Assembly (NCBI GenBank): GCA_013398275.1
Contig: VZSE01005034.1
Coordinates: 338,013-402,012, forward strand
DNA length: 64,000 bases
DNA from: Promerops cafer
Taxonomy: Eukaryota; Chordata; Aves; Passeriformes; Nectariniidae
Reading direction: 5' to 3'
Shown here: positions 1 through 12,800 of the stretch, in pieces
Layout: each line of letters begins with the position of its first letter
How positions within the stretch are numbered: the stretch's first letter is position 1
Notes under the pieces: generated by a model
What the model saw: the letters and a program-made list of their open reading frames with translations, nothing else
Databases searched by the model: none
What the model was told of the DNA's origin: nothing
Made by a program: the position numbers and the translations under genes

Positions 1-3000
1 ATATGTTGTGTTGTAATCCTCTTTTTGGTGATTTTGTCTTCCGAAGTTATTTCAAGTTCCTTTGGCATAATAAGGATTTAAGCAGCATGAGTGTAGTTTT
101 AGACGTTTGTTTTATGGTAGTAAACTCTTATGCTTTTTTTATGTGCAGTATAAGCACTGTACAGAAGTTGCTGTTTAACTCCATGTGTCTTTGCATGTGT
201 AAAACTGATTAGCTCTCAGTCTGTAATGCGTTAGATGGTCTTAAACAGAAAACAGAGAATCTTCTCTATACATCAAGACAAAATGCATTTTGCTTGTCAG
301 CCCTCTCCTGAATTAAGGTGTGAGAGCATCTAAACTAGAGACATTTCAGAGCCTTTCTCTAAAAACAGCTGTGTGGTCACCTCTGCCCCAGGCTCAGTGC
401 TCTGGGCCCGAGGTAGGTGGTGATAAGCACACCAGAGCTGGAAGGAGCTCCTGGGTTCTGTGTGAAGTGCAGTAGTTTTGGTGCAGAATGCAAGTACAGG
501 TGGCCATGGTTACTTTAGCTCCCCTGGAATTTCCACTGCAATCTCTTGTCCTTATACAGTTGCCCTTTTCTGTGTTTCATACCACAGTGCAAATTAAAAC
601 TAATGTTTGAAAAAAACAGTTCTCAAAAACAAACTGCAGCCTTAGTCCTGGGTGTCTGTAACTGACCATGGAAGGTGAATAAACCGAAGAGAACTGACCA
701 TGCTCCTTTGTGCTAAGTAAATTCTCTTACTGAGGATTTACACAAGAAATTGATAATAGCTGAAAGCTCCTTCTTCTCATATTGTTTAGACTTGCTGCAA
801 TTCTACTGCCTGTTTTATTTTAGAGGGAAATGTGTTTACAGTTAATTGGCCTAATCCCCAGTTACCTGAATTTGGTAAACAGATCAAATTTTAATAATGA
901 AAAGTATTACAAATTAAAACAAATAGATAACATTTTTGGATATTGCATAAAGCGTTCTAAATGTTAAATTGAACGTGGGACTACAAAAAAAGGCTTGCTT
1001 TTAGTTCTTTATTCAGCCAAACAATCAATTAGATGCTGTACTCTTTGTCTTAGTGGTTTTGTCTTTCATATAAGTTTTACCAGAATCTTAACTGAAAATT
1101 TGTAAAAAAGACTTGTCAGAGTTATCAGTTTCAGTGATAGAATAAAAACAATGATATAGAATGAAATATATATTAAATATTAGGTGTTAGATTTCTCAGG
1201 AGAAATACTACACTTGTTAGGTGTTTTCCTCTGATTTCTAAAGTACGGTAGAAGAGCTCATTGCTCTAACTCGGGGCTAGTTTCTTTTTTCTTTACCTCT
1301 GCTACAATGGTATCAATCTCAGTCTATTGCTCCCAGTCACTCTTTGATTTTTAAAAAACATACTATACAATTTCACTGAAGTGTGCTCTATTTTTTGTAA
1401 TTTGATGTAAGAATGTACAATATTCACTCAGTAATAATTCAGTGGAGAATTCCCCTTGCTAATTGAATAAACGCTTCTTGATCCTTCTTATTGTCCAAGT
1501 TGCAGCTTTGCTTTTGTGGAATGGAATTAAACAGTTCATAGGAAAAGTCAATGGAAATGCATTTATCTGTGCTGCAGGACACATGGCTTGTTCAAAGAGG
1601 ACTCACTGAAAAGTAGATCAGGTGTCTTGTGTCAAAACTGCTGTTCATACACATGCTTCTAGCAAAGCTCTTGCTCTTGTGTAAATGGAGAGGTGGTGGG
1701 GACATGAGGTTGTTTCTGTATAAACATTTTTTTGGCAGTTTTTTTGCAATAGAAGAATACAGGTGATGACAACTCTACTTCTGTAGAGAGTTTTTTTCCT
1801 ATGCAAAATCAGTAGCGATGGCCTTATACAAAAGTATTGAACATAGGTGTCTACAATTTGACTGATAAAAACGATACATTTTAGTAGAAGATGTTCCTCG
1901 TTGCCTTATCCTGGAGGCATAACAGGGATAGATGAGGGACTACTGGTTAGACTACATCACCTTTGATAAGATGTTAGAGGATTATTACCTTTTACAGTGA
2001 ACCGAAGAAATTTCTAAGGTACATGTTCAGGTTAAAAAATCTAAAGTGAAAATTTTCATGCAAGGATGCATTAAAAAAAAAAATTCTAAATCATGAGATG
2101 GACTGTGTTGCATTGATTACTTGCTCAGACTACTGAAGTGCACCATTTCTGAAAATGAAGCCCAGCCAAGATACTGCTTTGGGACTGGCAGATGTCATGC
2201 AGGATTCAGGGCAGATCACTGAGCACAGCTCACCTCCTCAGCTTTTACAAAGAGATTCTGTGTTTTTCAGGGTTTCTTTATTAAATTTTTTGTTTTGTTT
2301 TGCAAATTATGGCAGGGTGGTATGTTAATTTTCATTATGAAATGAGGCTTTTGCAAATGAAGACTTACCTGGATGCTTACCATGCAGGTCACCATACTGT
2401 ACATTGTACATGCTGAGAATAGCAGGAGTTTTGGTGTAATTCCAAGGAGATTTCTTCACACGGGCAATTTTCAGCATCATTGAACACAGGAATAAAAATC
2501 TAAATTTGTAAGATTAACTGCAGTGCAATTTTTAGGAAGGACTTGGAGCCGCATGCTCCAAAGAAAAGAAAGGAAAAATGGGAAGGGTAGAAGAGTCTGA
2601 GGTCCAGGTAGTATTTTAGTTAGTGCCTGATCATATTTTGTCTTTTAAAGCCAGAAAAATATTCTAATCAATATGAAAAATTTTATTATTATAAAAGTGT
2701 ATCAAAGTTCTGATTTTGCATTTACTAGTATCTCTCATTACCTCAAAAGACCGTGCATCATTGTGGAGATCTTCTGTCAAAAGTCCTAAATGCTTGCATG
2801 GGGCCAGTATACACATATGTGTATTTGGGGTGATTTTATTAGCTGTCTTACTGCCTTCCTTGTGTGCACCTGGAGTACTGGATTACTCAGAAAGCCCTTG
2901 GTGATAGGATTTGTAAGAGTGAATTAAGTAGAAAGTATAAGTCAGAGCTTAAGCTGAGCTGTTAATTGCACTGCTTCTATCAGTGGAGATTGACCCACAG

Positions 3001-4059
3001 AGCAGTTGTCTCCTTACTTTGGTGCAGACCTCCAGTCTTTTCACTCCTGGCTTATGGGAAGCCTGCATAGAAATATAAAGAAGTTGCCAAAAAAGACTCC
3101 TGTGCATAGGACACAGTATCATCGGGCAGCTTAGGGTCTTTGTTTTTGCTCCCAGTTATTGCTGGTTCATGTGGCAGAAATAGGAAGGATCTGTTTGTGT
3201 TACATTGATTAGTGAGATTTTTTGAGAAAGAAATGGATGTATTTTATAAGCATGTATGATTATCTTAGGACACAAACTGGATGAAGTTATTTCATATTTA
3301 CTGGGAGCCAAGAATTGAGGGAATGCTTCAACTGATGGAAAGAATGGAATCTGTATTGTGGAACCTCTTTATTTTTTCTTCTCCAGGGAATCTGTGATCT
3401 GTAAGATGCCTTAATTTTACAAGGGGATAACCATTTAAAAAATAAACTGTGGGAGAATATAAAAATACAGGTAGCTATTCTCAAATGAAGAGGTGAAACA
3501 ATTTCATTTGTAAAACTGCATGCAATTTAAGGAACAGAAAATCTTGTAAAGCTGGTGGACACTCATTAAATTTTTTCTTTCTAAAATAAAAACATATTTT
3601 AAGAGGAGATGGAGCAGGTGGCTTCAAAGACAGTGGTACTATTTTTAGCCTTCTAATTCTGTGATGTGAATTAATAGCAATAGAATTAAGGAGAGTTTAC
3701 CGGTTTCCCATGATGCTTTTTTGGTCCACTTCTCAGCTTTAACTACAAGTTTGGTAATAAATTATTTCTCTTAAGTCAGGCACTGTGGACATTAGCAATT
3801 ATTATGGAGAGAATTTTCAAAAGCTTCTAGTAGTTCTTGACTACTGTTAAAGTCAAAAGGGAAACTAGAGGGAATTGTGCCACAATTTGGTATGTTTGTA
3901 TATCCTGATTGTTGTACATCTTGTGCCTGGAGAACTGAAACAGTATAATTTTTTTGAACATAAAAAAAAAATCAGTTGTATTTCATGCCTTTAGATAGAT
4001 AATAGATGCAGTGTCTTATGGGGACAGACAGCTCAGCCAGCAGCCAAATCCAATCTCTC

Positions 4060-4537
4060 TTAGTCACTGGAACGCTGTGGAGTGTGGGCTTTCTCCTTCT
4101 GCTGCTTCTTTTGCAGCTCCAGCCTCCACACGGCCTCGTGGCTGATCAGAAGCTCTTTGTTTGTGCAGAAATGTGATTATGTTGGTTGAGAGTGCAGAGG
4201 CTTGTACATGATGCAGATTGGGGCTGGTAAGTTCCTGTAGCACAGCCTCAAACATCCGTATCTTGTAGGAATTGTGTAGGAGAGGCAGGAGTAGGAGCTC
4301 CAAGCAAGTCGGTGATAGACCACACTGACAGCGTAGAAAACTATGGATGGATTTGTTGTCCTGCATTGTTTCATAAAAATCATGTATATTGACTGTAATG
4401 GCAGGCAGGGCAGCAACCCCACTGCTTGATTTGGGACATACCATTTCAACTCCTACAGGGTTTTTCCTTCTGCTCTGCCTGAGGCAAGAGCTGGTAGTGC
4501 TAATTACCGGATTAAGTGAAGGAGAGGCAAAAAGCAA
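4060..4537 (-). pseudogene. Possible degraded coding fragment, unidentified
   Basis: On the - strand a frame stays open for 157 codons (4537 to 4064). Its middle part, roughly 4390-4165, reads like a leucine-rich helical protein with segments such as HNSYKIRMFEAVLQELT. Around 4155-4160 the sense appears to pass to another frame, which runs ELLISHEAVWRLELQKKQQK and ends at a TAA at 4060-4062. That looks like a natural charged C-terminus after a one-base frameshift. It could be a decayed retrocopy or exon of a helical-repeat protein, but I do not recognise the family. No poly(A) tail or target-site duplication is evident, and it may be a chance open frame. Confidence 0.3.
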
Positions 4538-7500
4538 TCAGTGGTGTCTCAGTCTTCACACACTCTGTTCCCCTTGCTCTCTCTTTTTAATGCCCTAAGG
4601 GTGCCTGCTGTAGAGTCTAATTGCTTGATTTGGTGCGTCGAGAGAGAGGATGTGACACGCCACCCTGCACTTGTTTGTGCTCTGCCCATTTGGCAGTGAC
4701 AGAAGCCAAGCAGAGGTCATGTGAGGGCAGCCAGAAGAGCGCGGCCGTGCCGGGAACGCAGTTCCACTACACTGGGCTCCTTTCATGCTTTCTGTGTGAA
4801 CAGGGGTCAGCGCTGGACCAAATGTCATGGAATTAAGTGGTGATTTTATGCAGACACATCTAAATGGGATGGACTGAGGAACCCAACCCACTGTGGAAAC
4901 TGTGTGTTGTGCTTTCAGGGCAGGTGGGAAGGGCTAACCATGGCTGGTTTGAATGAATGAGAGTGATTTTGGAGCAAAGCAATTATGGACCTGATCCTAG
5001 AAAACCCTCTTACTTGCTGTTTGTGTCACACAAGCCTGATGATTTACTAGGGAGACCAGGAGTTTAGCAGTTGCAGAAGGAGCTGTTGAAGACGTGTTCC
5101 TTAATTAAAAAAACCCTTTCACTCTAAGGAATTTGGGGCTGTAATCTTGTATACTTCTGTTTGTGTGTTTGCATTTAAGTCTACACTCTCTGGGCTGTTT
5201 TGTCTCCCTAGCATTGTTTAGGTTGAAATGTAGTTAATGAAGGTGCAGTTTTATGCTGATGTGCCCAGCCACTTACAAAGTGTTATAGGTCCATTTACAA
5301 AAACCTTGAGAACCCGGTTTCATTGGTGAGTGTTGATGGGGGCAGTGGGGTCTCTCCATATACTTCAGCTCCTACAGTTGGACACTGCCAGTGGCAATGT
5401 CACACTTGAAAGAAGAGCCCACAAACATCTAGCAGACTACAGCTGTACTGATGGTGCTGGCCATTTTACATCTTTGCAGAGATAATGAAAGTGAGGGAAA
5501 CTTACAGAAAGCAGTTACATTCTTTCTGAGAATGTTGTATTAAATGTCAAGTATTTTCTCTTTCTGTATTCCATCAACTTGCTAGCTCACAGATAGATGC
5601 ATGCAATTTTAAGGCAGTCTTTTGTTGTGTTACCAGTGAATAAATTTTCAGCCTATAGCAGTTATTTTCTTAGTTTTTAAGTATATGACACTGTTTAGAT
5701 TGTTAGATTTCATTCTATCTATATGTCCCATATGTTCAGCCCTCCTACTGTTCCAATTTGTATGTGGTCACCTTTCTTCACTATGTGAGGGAAAGGGCAT
5801 GAGTAGCTGGAAAGGATTCTTCCTGATAGCTCCACATTCGTGGTCACAGCTGGTACAGCTGTATGTTGTTGAAGCTCAAATAAAGAAATATCTAAAAGTA
5901 TGCAAATACAGTTAAAGGAAAACAATTCATGCTTTGAAAGGTTTCTAATGTCCTTGCAGTGGATGAACAACAGCACAGCTTAATGGGAGAATTTTCTAGG
6001 CTAAAGTGTTTTGAAATGGAAGAGAAGGCAGGCAGAGCATTCTGGACTTTCCTGGGCGTGTTTGTCAATATACAAATAGTTTCTGTTGCTTCAAAGAGGA
6101 TCAGTAAATGGAATTCTTGAAAAACAGGAAAAATGTGTTTGATATTGCTTTCCTTGCCCAGTTAAACTTTATTTTGTTCTGTTTGCATTTACTTCTCAAA
6201 TTTAGAATCAACTTCCAGATATATGTGCTCTTAAACAAAAGCAAGGCTGAAAAGCGGGAGAAGCTGTCTTAAGAGCGGTTTCCTTTCCAAAAGCTTCTCT
6301 GGGAAAACATGCCTTTCAAGTTGATCCTTTCCTGTTGCTTGCGTTTGTCAGTTAGTGGCTGAAAAGTGAAATTCTGACACTATTAACTTTGGGTAAAACT
6401 TAAGCATTTTTTTTTAGATAAGGGAAAAAAACCCAATAAATTTTCTATGTAGTGTTGTGCTTGCACTTTTGTATTGCAAAATGTTTCTGTTCTCTTCCAG
6501 CATGGATTGAAGTTGCAGTGTAGGCAGAGAGGTGTCAAGATTGATTTAGAAGTTTGATGCTGTGCATGTTCTCCTTTATGCTCAAGTTTTCACCCTTCCT
6601 CTACCAGGGTACCCTCTTGACATTGGTGTTTTTAGCAGGAATTGTCTCCAGTTAGCAGCTGAGATACACCTTCTTTGCTGTATAAATGCATCATTAGAGT
6701 TATCTGTTAGCTAATACACAGGATTATCTGTAGTGTAGAGTTGTACTTCTTTAGAACATGAAACCTTTTAAGCAAAGTTGAGGAAAAGTCCTGGCTGGTG
6801 CTTTTGCCCTTGTTTCTATCACAGGTTTTTTAGAACACAAATTTCTTGATCTCTTTCTGTCCTTGACTGTATTATTGGTGCTGAGAAATCTTCTATTGGA
6901 GTGGTCAGGAGGCTTTCTGGGCCCCTCAGTCTGACAGAGGTCTGCTTGCCCTAACACATTGCTATTGTGTAACGTGCCCAAAGCATCACTATTGCAATGA
7001 GATTCGGTGGGATTCTTAGAGGCTGTGCTCTAGAAAATCGTGTTATCTTCCAATTGATCAAGCCAAGCGTAGTGGGTTTTGCCTGGAAGGCTGGGGTTGA
7101 GAGTGTGGATTGCAGATGTCCCTTTTGAGATTTCTGTGCAGGGTGACTGTTCCATGGGAATCAGCTGAAGTTTTTAAATGAGTTTTACTGCTGGCACTCA
7201 ATAGTAAAAATTAAATGCTTTCTTTTATTCACTTCTATAACAATGTCCAGCTGGGGGCAGAAACTTACCCAGTATTCACATTTTTATAATTAAATGGCTG
7301 CTTTGTGCTGCTCATATACCTGGTGCCTTGAAACCCTTCTGGGGCTGAGCAGAAAGAAAGAAAGGAAACTTCCTGTGACGAGTAGCAGTTGCTGGACTAA
7401 GTTGAAGTGACGGGTGAGTGCATGAAGTCAAACCAAATCCAGTCCTCTGTGCACAGTTGTTGGGGATTTTTTTGTTGTGTTGTTTTGAAAAAGTGGTAGG

Positions 7501-9766
7501 CAAAGACTGACTGCAAGAGCACAGCTTTGCAGCACAAGGGTCTTAGTCACTTGCTTTTTATAGCTTTTCTCTTAGGGAGCCATCTGCATGAATTGCAATT
7601 ACACTTCCAGATCCCTCAAAGACGTCTTCTAGTCCTTGTTTTACTGCTAGGTGTTGGTGGAGGAGTCAGCTATTAGTGTTTTTGCAAAGCAGAGGAGGTT
7701 TGTGCAAACAGTAAGTAAGCTGGTGGATTCATCAGGAACTATAGTTTATGGAAATAATGTAGTTCAAAATGGCAATAAAATTGGGAATAAAAGTTTGCAT
7801 TTGCAAGCAAATGAGCGTTTTATATGATGTAGGTGATACTGCTCATACTGTTGGCTAAGCTGAAATTATATGAGAAGAGTAGGCTCTGTCATAGTGAGCT
7901 GGAAACCTTCCAGTGTAGTTCTGCTTTTTCAATGCGTTTAGTCTTAAAGCAAGTTTAACCCTCAAATGAAATAGCAGTGATAGCATTGTATCTTCAGCAC
8001 GAGTCCAGCAAAGGTGTTGGCAGCAAAGCCATCCCAGGCTGTGAAACAGTTGTGATCTGAAGGGGCACCTTCACAGAAGTGAAGAGGATTTTGTCTGCAT
8101 GTTTAGTGAAGCCCCCAACACCTTGTTTGAGAATGACAAATAATAGAGGTGTTTTTGGTGCTGTCTGCAAACCAGACAAAGGGTCAGCAGTCTGTTTCAT
8201 TTAGACAAGCAGCTGTTTTATAGCTGCCTTTTTTTTTTTCTTTTTTCTACTGCCAAACTGTGGAACCTTTGCCTAGGAACAAACCCCTCAGGTAAACAGG
8301 ACTGTGACCATTTGTTGTCGCCAGTTTGTTCCATGTCGCTTGTGTTTGAAAAGAAATTCAAACCACAATTTTGTTTACTTTGCCCCTGTGAAGTGTGCTA
8401 TTGCAGAAAGGACAAATTGATGTAAATCCCTGCATCTTTTTCTTTTATTGGAAATTAGAAAGATGTAGTATAAATATAGATACTAAAGCATGGGTTAATG
8501 TTGACATATATAAAAATATAGCTTAATTTGGTGAATAGTCTTGTTTAATCTATGTACAGTAACCTCTAGAATTCATAAGAAGCGACACACTGCAAGAAAA
8601 AATGCAGAGCTGAATTACCTTCTGGAAAAGAATTTTTCAAAGCTCTGGTCAGCAGACCTCTAGTGTCTCTGGAAGCTGTACCCAGAGGTCTGTAGAACCA
8701 TTTCTAAAATATAATCTAAATTTTTTAGTTCGGAGCAGTAAGTGTAACACTCAGAAAATGTTGATATTAGCTAAAAATACGACTCTGGTGGAGACATTTC
8801 CCTTTCTTGCGATGACTACAAAGTGCAAAGTGATGAAGAATTTCGGTCAGTATTTACGCAACATGTGTCTTGTAATTTGGCTTTGTGCATGGCACATTGC
8901 TGATAGCAATTGTGCATGGGTATTAAAAATAATTTTGATACCTGCCTATTTAGCATTTGGCTTTATTTTTTTCCCTTATCTCTCTGAAAAACCAAGTTGT
9001 GCACAGGTGTGACTTCAGAGGTTCTGCTTTTGTTTATGTTGACAAAGTACTGCTGGCCTCTGTACATCTTGGTGCACCTTTGTAAAGTGAAGTGTTGCTA
9101 GGCTGTCAACTCTTGATAAACCTGCTACAGCCCTTCTGGTGCCTGCTTCTCTCCTGCATCGCCCCACACTTGGTGTTGTAGCTATTGGAAGTTGATTTAT
9201 TTCATGGGTTAACATATGCCATACATTTGCCATTAGAAAATTTATAACTGAGTCAGATGAGAAGTGTGATAAGCTATACAAGCACATCATATCAGGGCCA
9301 GGATTTTGGACACCTGAACTTGGCTTTTGGCATGTTACTAAATTGCACTGACTCACTTACTACCTTTTGAAGCTATGATTTCTTCGTATATGTGGTACCA
9401 GTTTCTTTCTAAATGGTTTTGAACATCTTATTGTGGGGGACTCTAGAAGGAGGACCAGGAATGAGCATTTGGTGGAGGGAAGAGGCATTAAAGGTATTGA
9501 GGAAGTTGCTAGGAAAAGTTCTGTGTGTATTTGCATTTTGTGGGTGTGTTCACCGTTTGCTTGATGCTCATTCTTTTCTCTGCTGGTTGTTTTTTTTTTT
9601 CTTAAGTAGAAAGAGCAAAGTTAAATTGTTTGCCTCAAGTTTTTCTGTAAAGCTGGTGGTGTTCACTTGCCTCTCTGTCCAGACTGCTTCAGTCTTCTCA
9701 TTCCTCCCTCATCCTCCACACGTGTTTGCTTCCCTGCAAAGCAAAGAGACCGAATCTCTGACATTT

Positions 9767-9808
9767 GAATCTCCTATGAAATCTCTGAGAACCGAGTCTC
9801 CTATGAAA
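9767..9808. repeat. Short 27-bp-spaced direct repeat
   Basis: The 15-mer GARTCTCCTATGAAA occurs at 9767-9781 and again at 9794-9808. A weaker relative (GAATCTCTGA) lies just upstream, near 9752. This looks like a tiny degenerate minisatellite inside TSPAN5 intron 1. No function is implied. Confidence 0.6.
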
Positions 9809-12800
9809 CGGCCGGGGATGTGGCAGTTCATGTAGCTGGGATAGATTTTGGGGCTCCCTCTCTGTAGCCTACAAGCACAGCTAGGAGCTGAGACTGCTTT
9901 CCCAAAAGGAACTGCTGAGCATTCAGAGAATCCTGCTGCGTTGACAAGCCAACGTGTTTGTGTTTCCTGGCTCTGCACTCTTGATGTTCTCAGCTGTTCA
10001 ATCAATTGTGTAGGCAATGTAATTGCCCATTTGTTACTAGGGAAAAAGACTAGCTCAGATTGTTTCTGTTTGCCATATCAAATGCCTGAAGTAGATGTTG
10101 CAGCTTTACTGCTTGCAACTGAAATAAGTGAGCACTTGTGTATCAGTTTCCTAATGAGACTTTAGTGTATTCTATGTTTTTTTTGTGAGTGTGGTGTTAT
10201 TTTTCAAAATTTTAGTGCAACGGTGGCTTCAGAAAAACAACATGAAGACTCATGGTGGGAATGCCCCTAAATAGTCTGAAGCTCAGTAGAGGTGTTTGGG
10301 ATGAGTAAGATTGACACAGCCGCAGGAAGAAAGCAGTCAGAAGAGGTCTAGCTGCCCTCAGGGGCTGGAAGCTGCTAACCCTGGGCAGCAAAACAGACCT
10401 GGAAAATGACCCATTTGCAGTTCTGCTTCCAGATATATTTCCTTCACTCTGGTTTGAAGCAAAACATGCTTTCTTTGGCCTTATACCTCTTCTTATACCT
10501 GACTTGTATGCCAGAATGAGAAGGCTTTTATGTCTTTGCATTGTCAAACTGCCTAAGAGAAATGATGAGTGGAAATAATGATAGAGGATGTCAAATTCAG
10601 GTTTAGGGTTTTTTCCCAATTACCTTATTTTATTTTACACTTTTCTACTGCGTGTGTTTGTATTTTAAACCCATACTGCTGCCCATACATGCTGCTACGG
10701 CACCACTTAAATAATTTTTGGAAGGTTTTGCAAATAGAAACTGACTTCAGTCATGGATGCTGCAGTGGAGAGGACTAAGCTAGAGATGGGATGGTATTGG
10801 TGAGAACAAGGCTGGATAGGAAAAGCAGAAGGATGTGTAGCACTTACTATAGTTCAGAAGTGAAGGTGGGGAAGAGATCCTTGGAAAGGTGTGTACAGCA
10901 GAATTTCTCAGTCATTCTGCCAAGTCTTTTGGGCTCAAGGAGAGGCCAAAGAAAGAGTGTGGTGAAACAAATTCCCGTAGAGAGTAGAAAGAAGAAAAGG
11001 GATGGGATCTATGTGAGAGGAGTGTACCAAAGTGACTGTGAATGGTGATGTCTTGTTACTTCAACTCTAGGAGTTTTGAGTATTTGTGTGGTAGTGGAGG
11101 GGTATTTACCTTAATGGTCTTTGATTTTTCTATGGGGAAAAAAGTTTTAGGAAATGAGCTAGATCTCACAGAAATGAAAATGTTAAACTTCCAAAAGCTT
11201 TTCTTGATGAATTTTTCAAAGTGACTGGTATGTTAAAGTTTTTTTATTCTTTAAAATAAATCTTCTCCAAACAAAGTATTTTCTTTAGGCATCAGAACCC
11301 GAGTTTGAAGAGTCTGTGTGCATTTGGAAAGAGTTAAATTTATTTTGTCCAGGCTTGAGAGGAGTTGTTCAAAAGTTGGAGCAGGGGAAATAGGGCATAA
11401 TTCATTCTCCTTTTTGTGTTTTCCAGAATATCAATTTCTATGGACAAGAGGAGAGGGACTTTAGTCTTAAGGGACTCTTGCTCCAAGCTGATTGGCAGTG
11501 CGTACAATTGCACCACCAGAAAGCAATAAAAAAAATACATAGAGCAATAATAACAGAAAGCAGATGTCTCGCTTTTACAATTAAAGAACTCGAAAGACAG
11601 TAAGAAACTGATGGAATTGACTCTGCAGTGGGGGGAGTATATATATTTTGCTTTCTTGTCCGACAAAACAGAAAACCCCATACTGGGGAAAGCAAAACAT
11701 ACATTAACAGCCATAGTGTCTTGCTCTGAAAATTGGGGTCGTGTGTGCTTAGTTTTTCATTAGAAAACATCATGCAAAGGATCCTTGCAAGATGGAGCAG
11801 GCAGCTTTTCTCATTGTGTTCTCAGGTCTGGTTTTCTCCTTTGGGTAATTCTATAAAAATCAGTCAAGTCTCTCATTGAGCTCAGAAAAATGGGTAGAAA
11901 CTGGGAAGTTCTTTTTTTTTAAATTCCACATGTGTGGGTTTTGTGTTGGGAGGGAAAAGATTTTACCATGATAGTTATCTGTGAAATACAGTATAATGTT
12001 TTTTAGAGACTGCACATAAAATGGAAATAGTTTTGGAATCTTGTATTCTATGTCTGAATATCGCCATGAACTAAAATGGTGATTAGTCACCTACGGAGCA
12101 TCTTCATCAGCACCTTCATTCACTGACTGTAGTATGTGGCGTTTTCTTACTGCTAATCTCAAGGCAAACAAGAAATGGGCTTTAGCAGAAAGCATTCTTT
12201 GTAAGCATTAGCATAGATGTGTAAATGTATAGATGTGCTTTGAGCAGTTTGCCTCTCCTTTCATCAGCACAGTTTTCTAGCCATGTGAAAATGAAATGCT
12301 GTATTGATTTATGTTGAGAATGGAAAAGTCACTGAAACTGGGGCATACGGAAAAAGAAATAAGAGCAGACTTGTGGTACTTCCCTTGCATGTGATACTGG
12401 TCCAGGTGAAAGCTGTGGAGTTGAGAGGATGTCCTATCTGTTCTGCTTGAGAGAGCGCTAAGTGACATATTTTAACCAGAGTACACATTAGTGGCATGAA
12501 GGAGAGAAGAAAACTTCATTTTGATTTCTACTTTGTTGCTCTTTCTCTGTCCGAGCTACTTAAAAACAAACAGCTAAATCCTTTTTTGACGCAGACAAAA
12601 ACCGATACACACATTAAGCTCATTTTTTGCCCTGACTTAAAAAGCAAAAGGACTTATTTGGCATAAAATACATTAAAGAAGCAATGAGTATTGCAGCTAA
12701 AATAACTTTGAGTCTGAGCACAGACTGCTGCAGAGGAAGTTCTTTGGGAAAAATTGTCCGTCTGGGATTTTGGAGTTCAGCTAGGAACTTGTCAGCGCTG

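Noticed and set aside
9413..9835. 140-codon + strand open frame in TSPAN5 intron 1.
   Set aside because: The composition looks random (poly-F from a T run, a repeat-derived tail) and no family motif was seen.
10212..10619. 135-codon - strand open frame in TSPAN5 intron 1.
   Set aside because: No motif, no flanking splice logic, and a length expected by chance in 64 kb.
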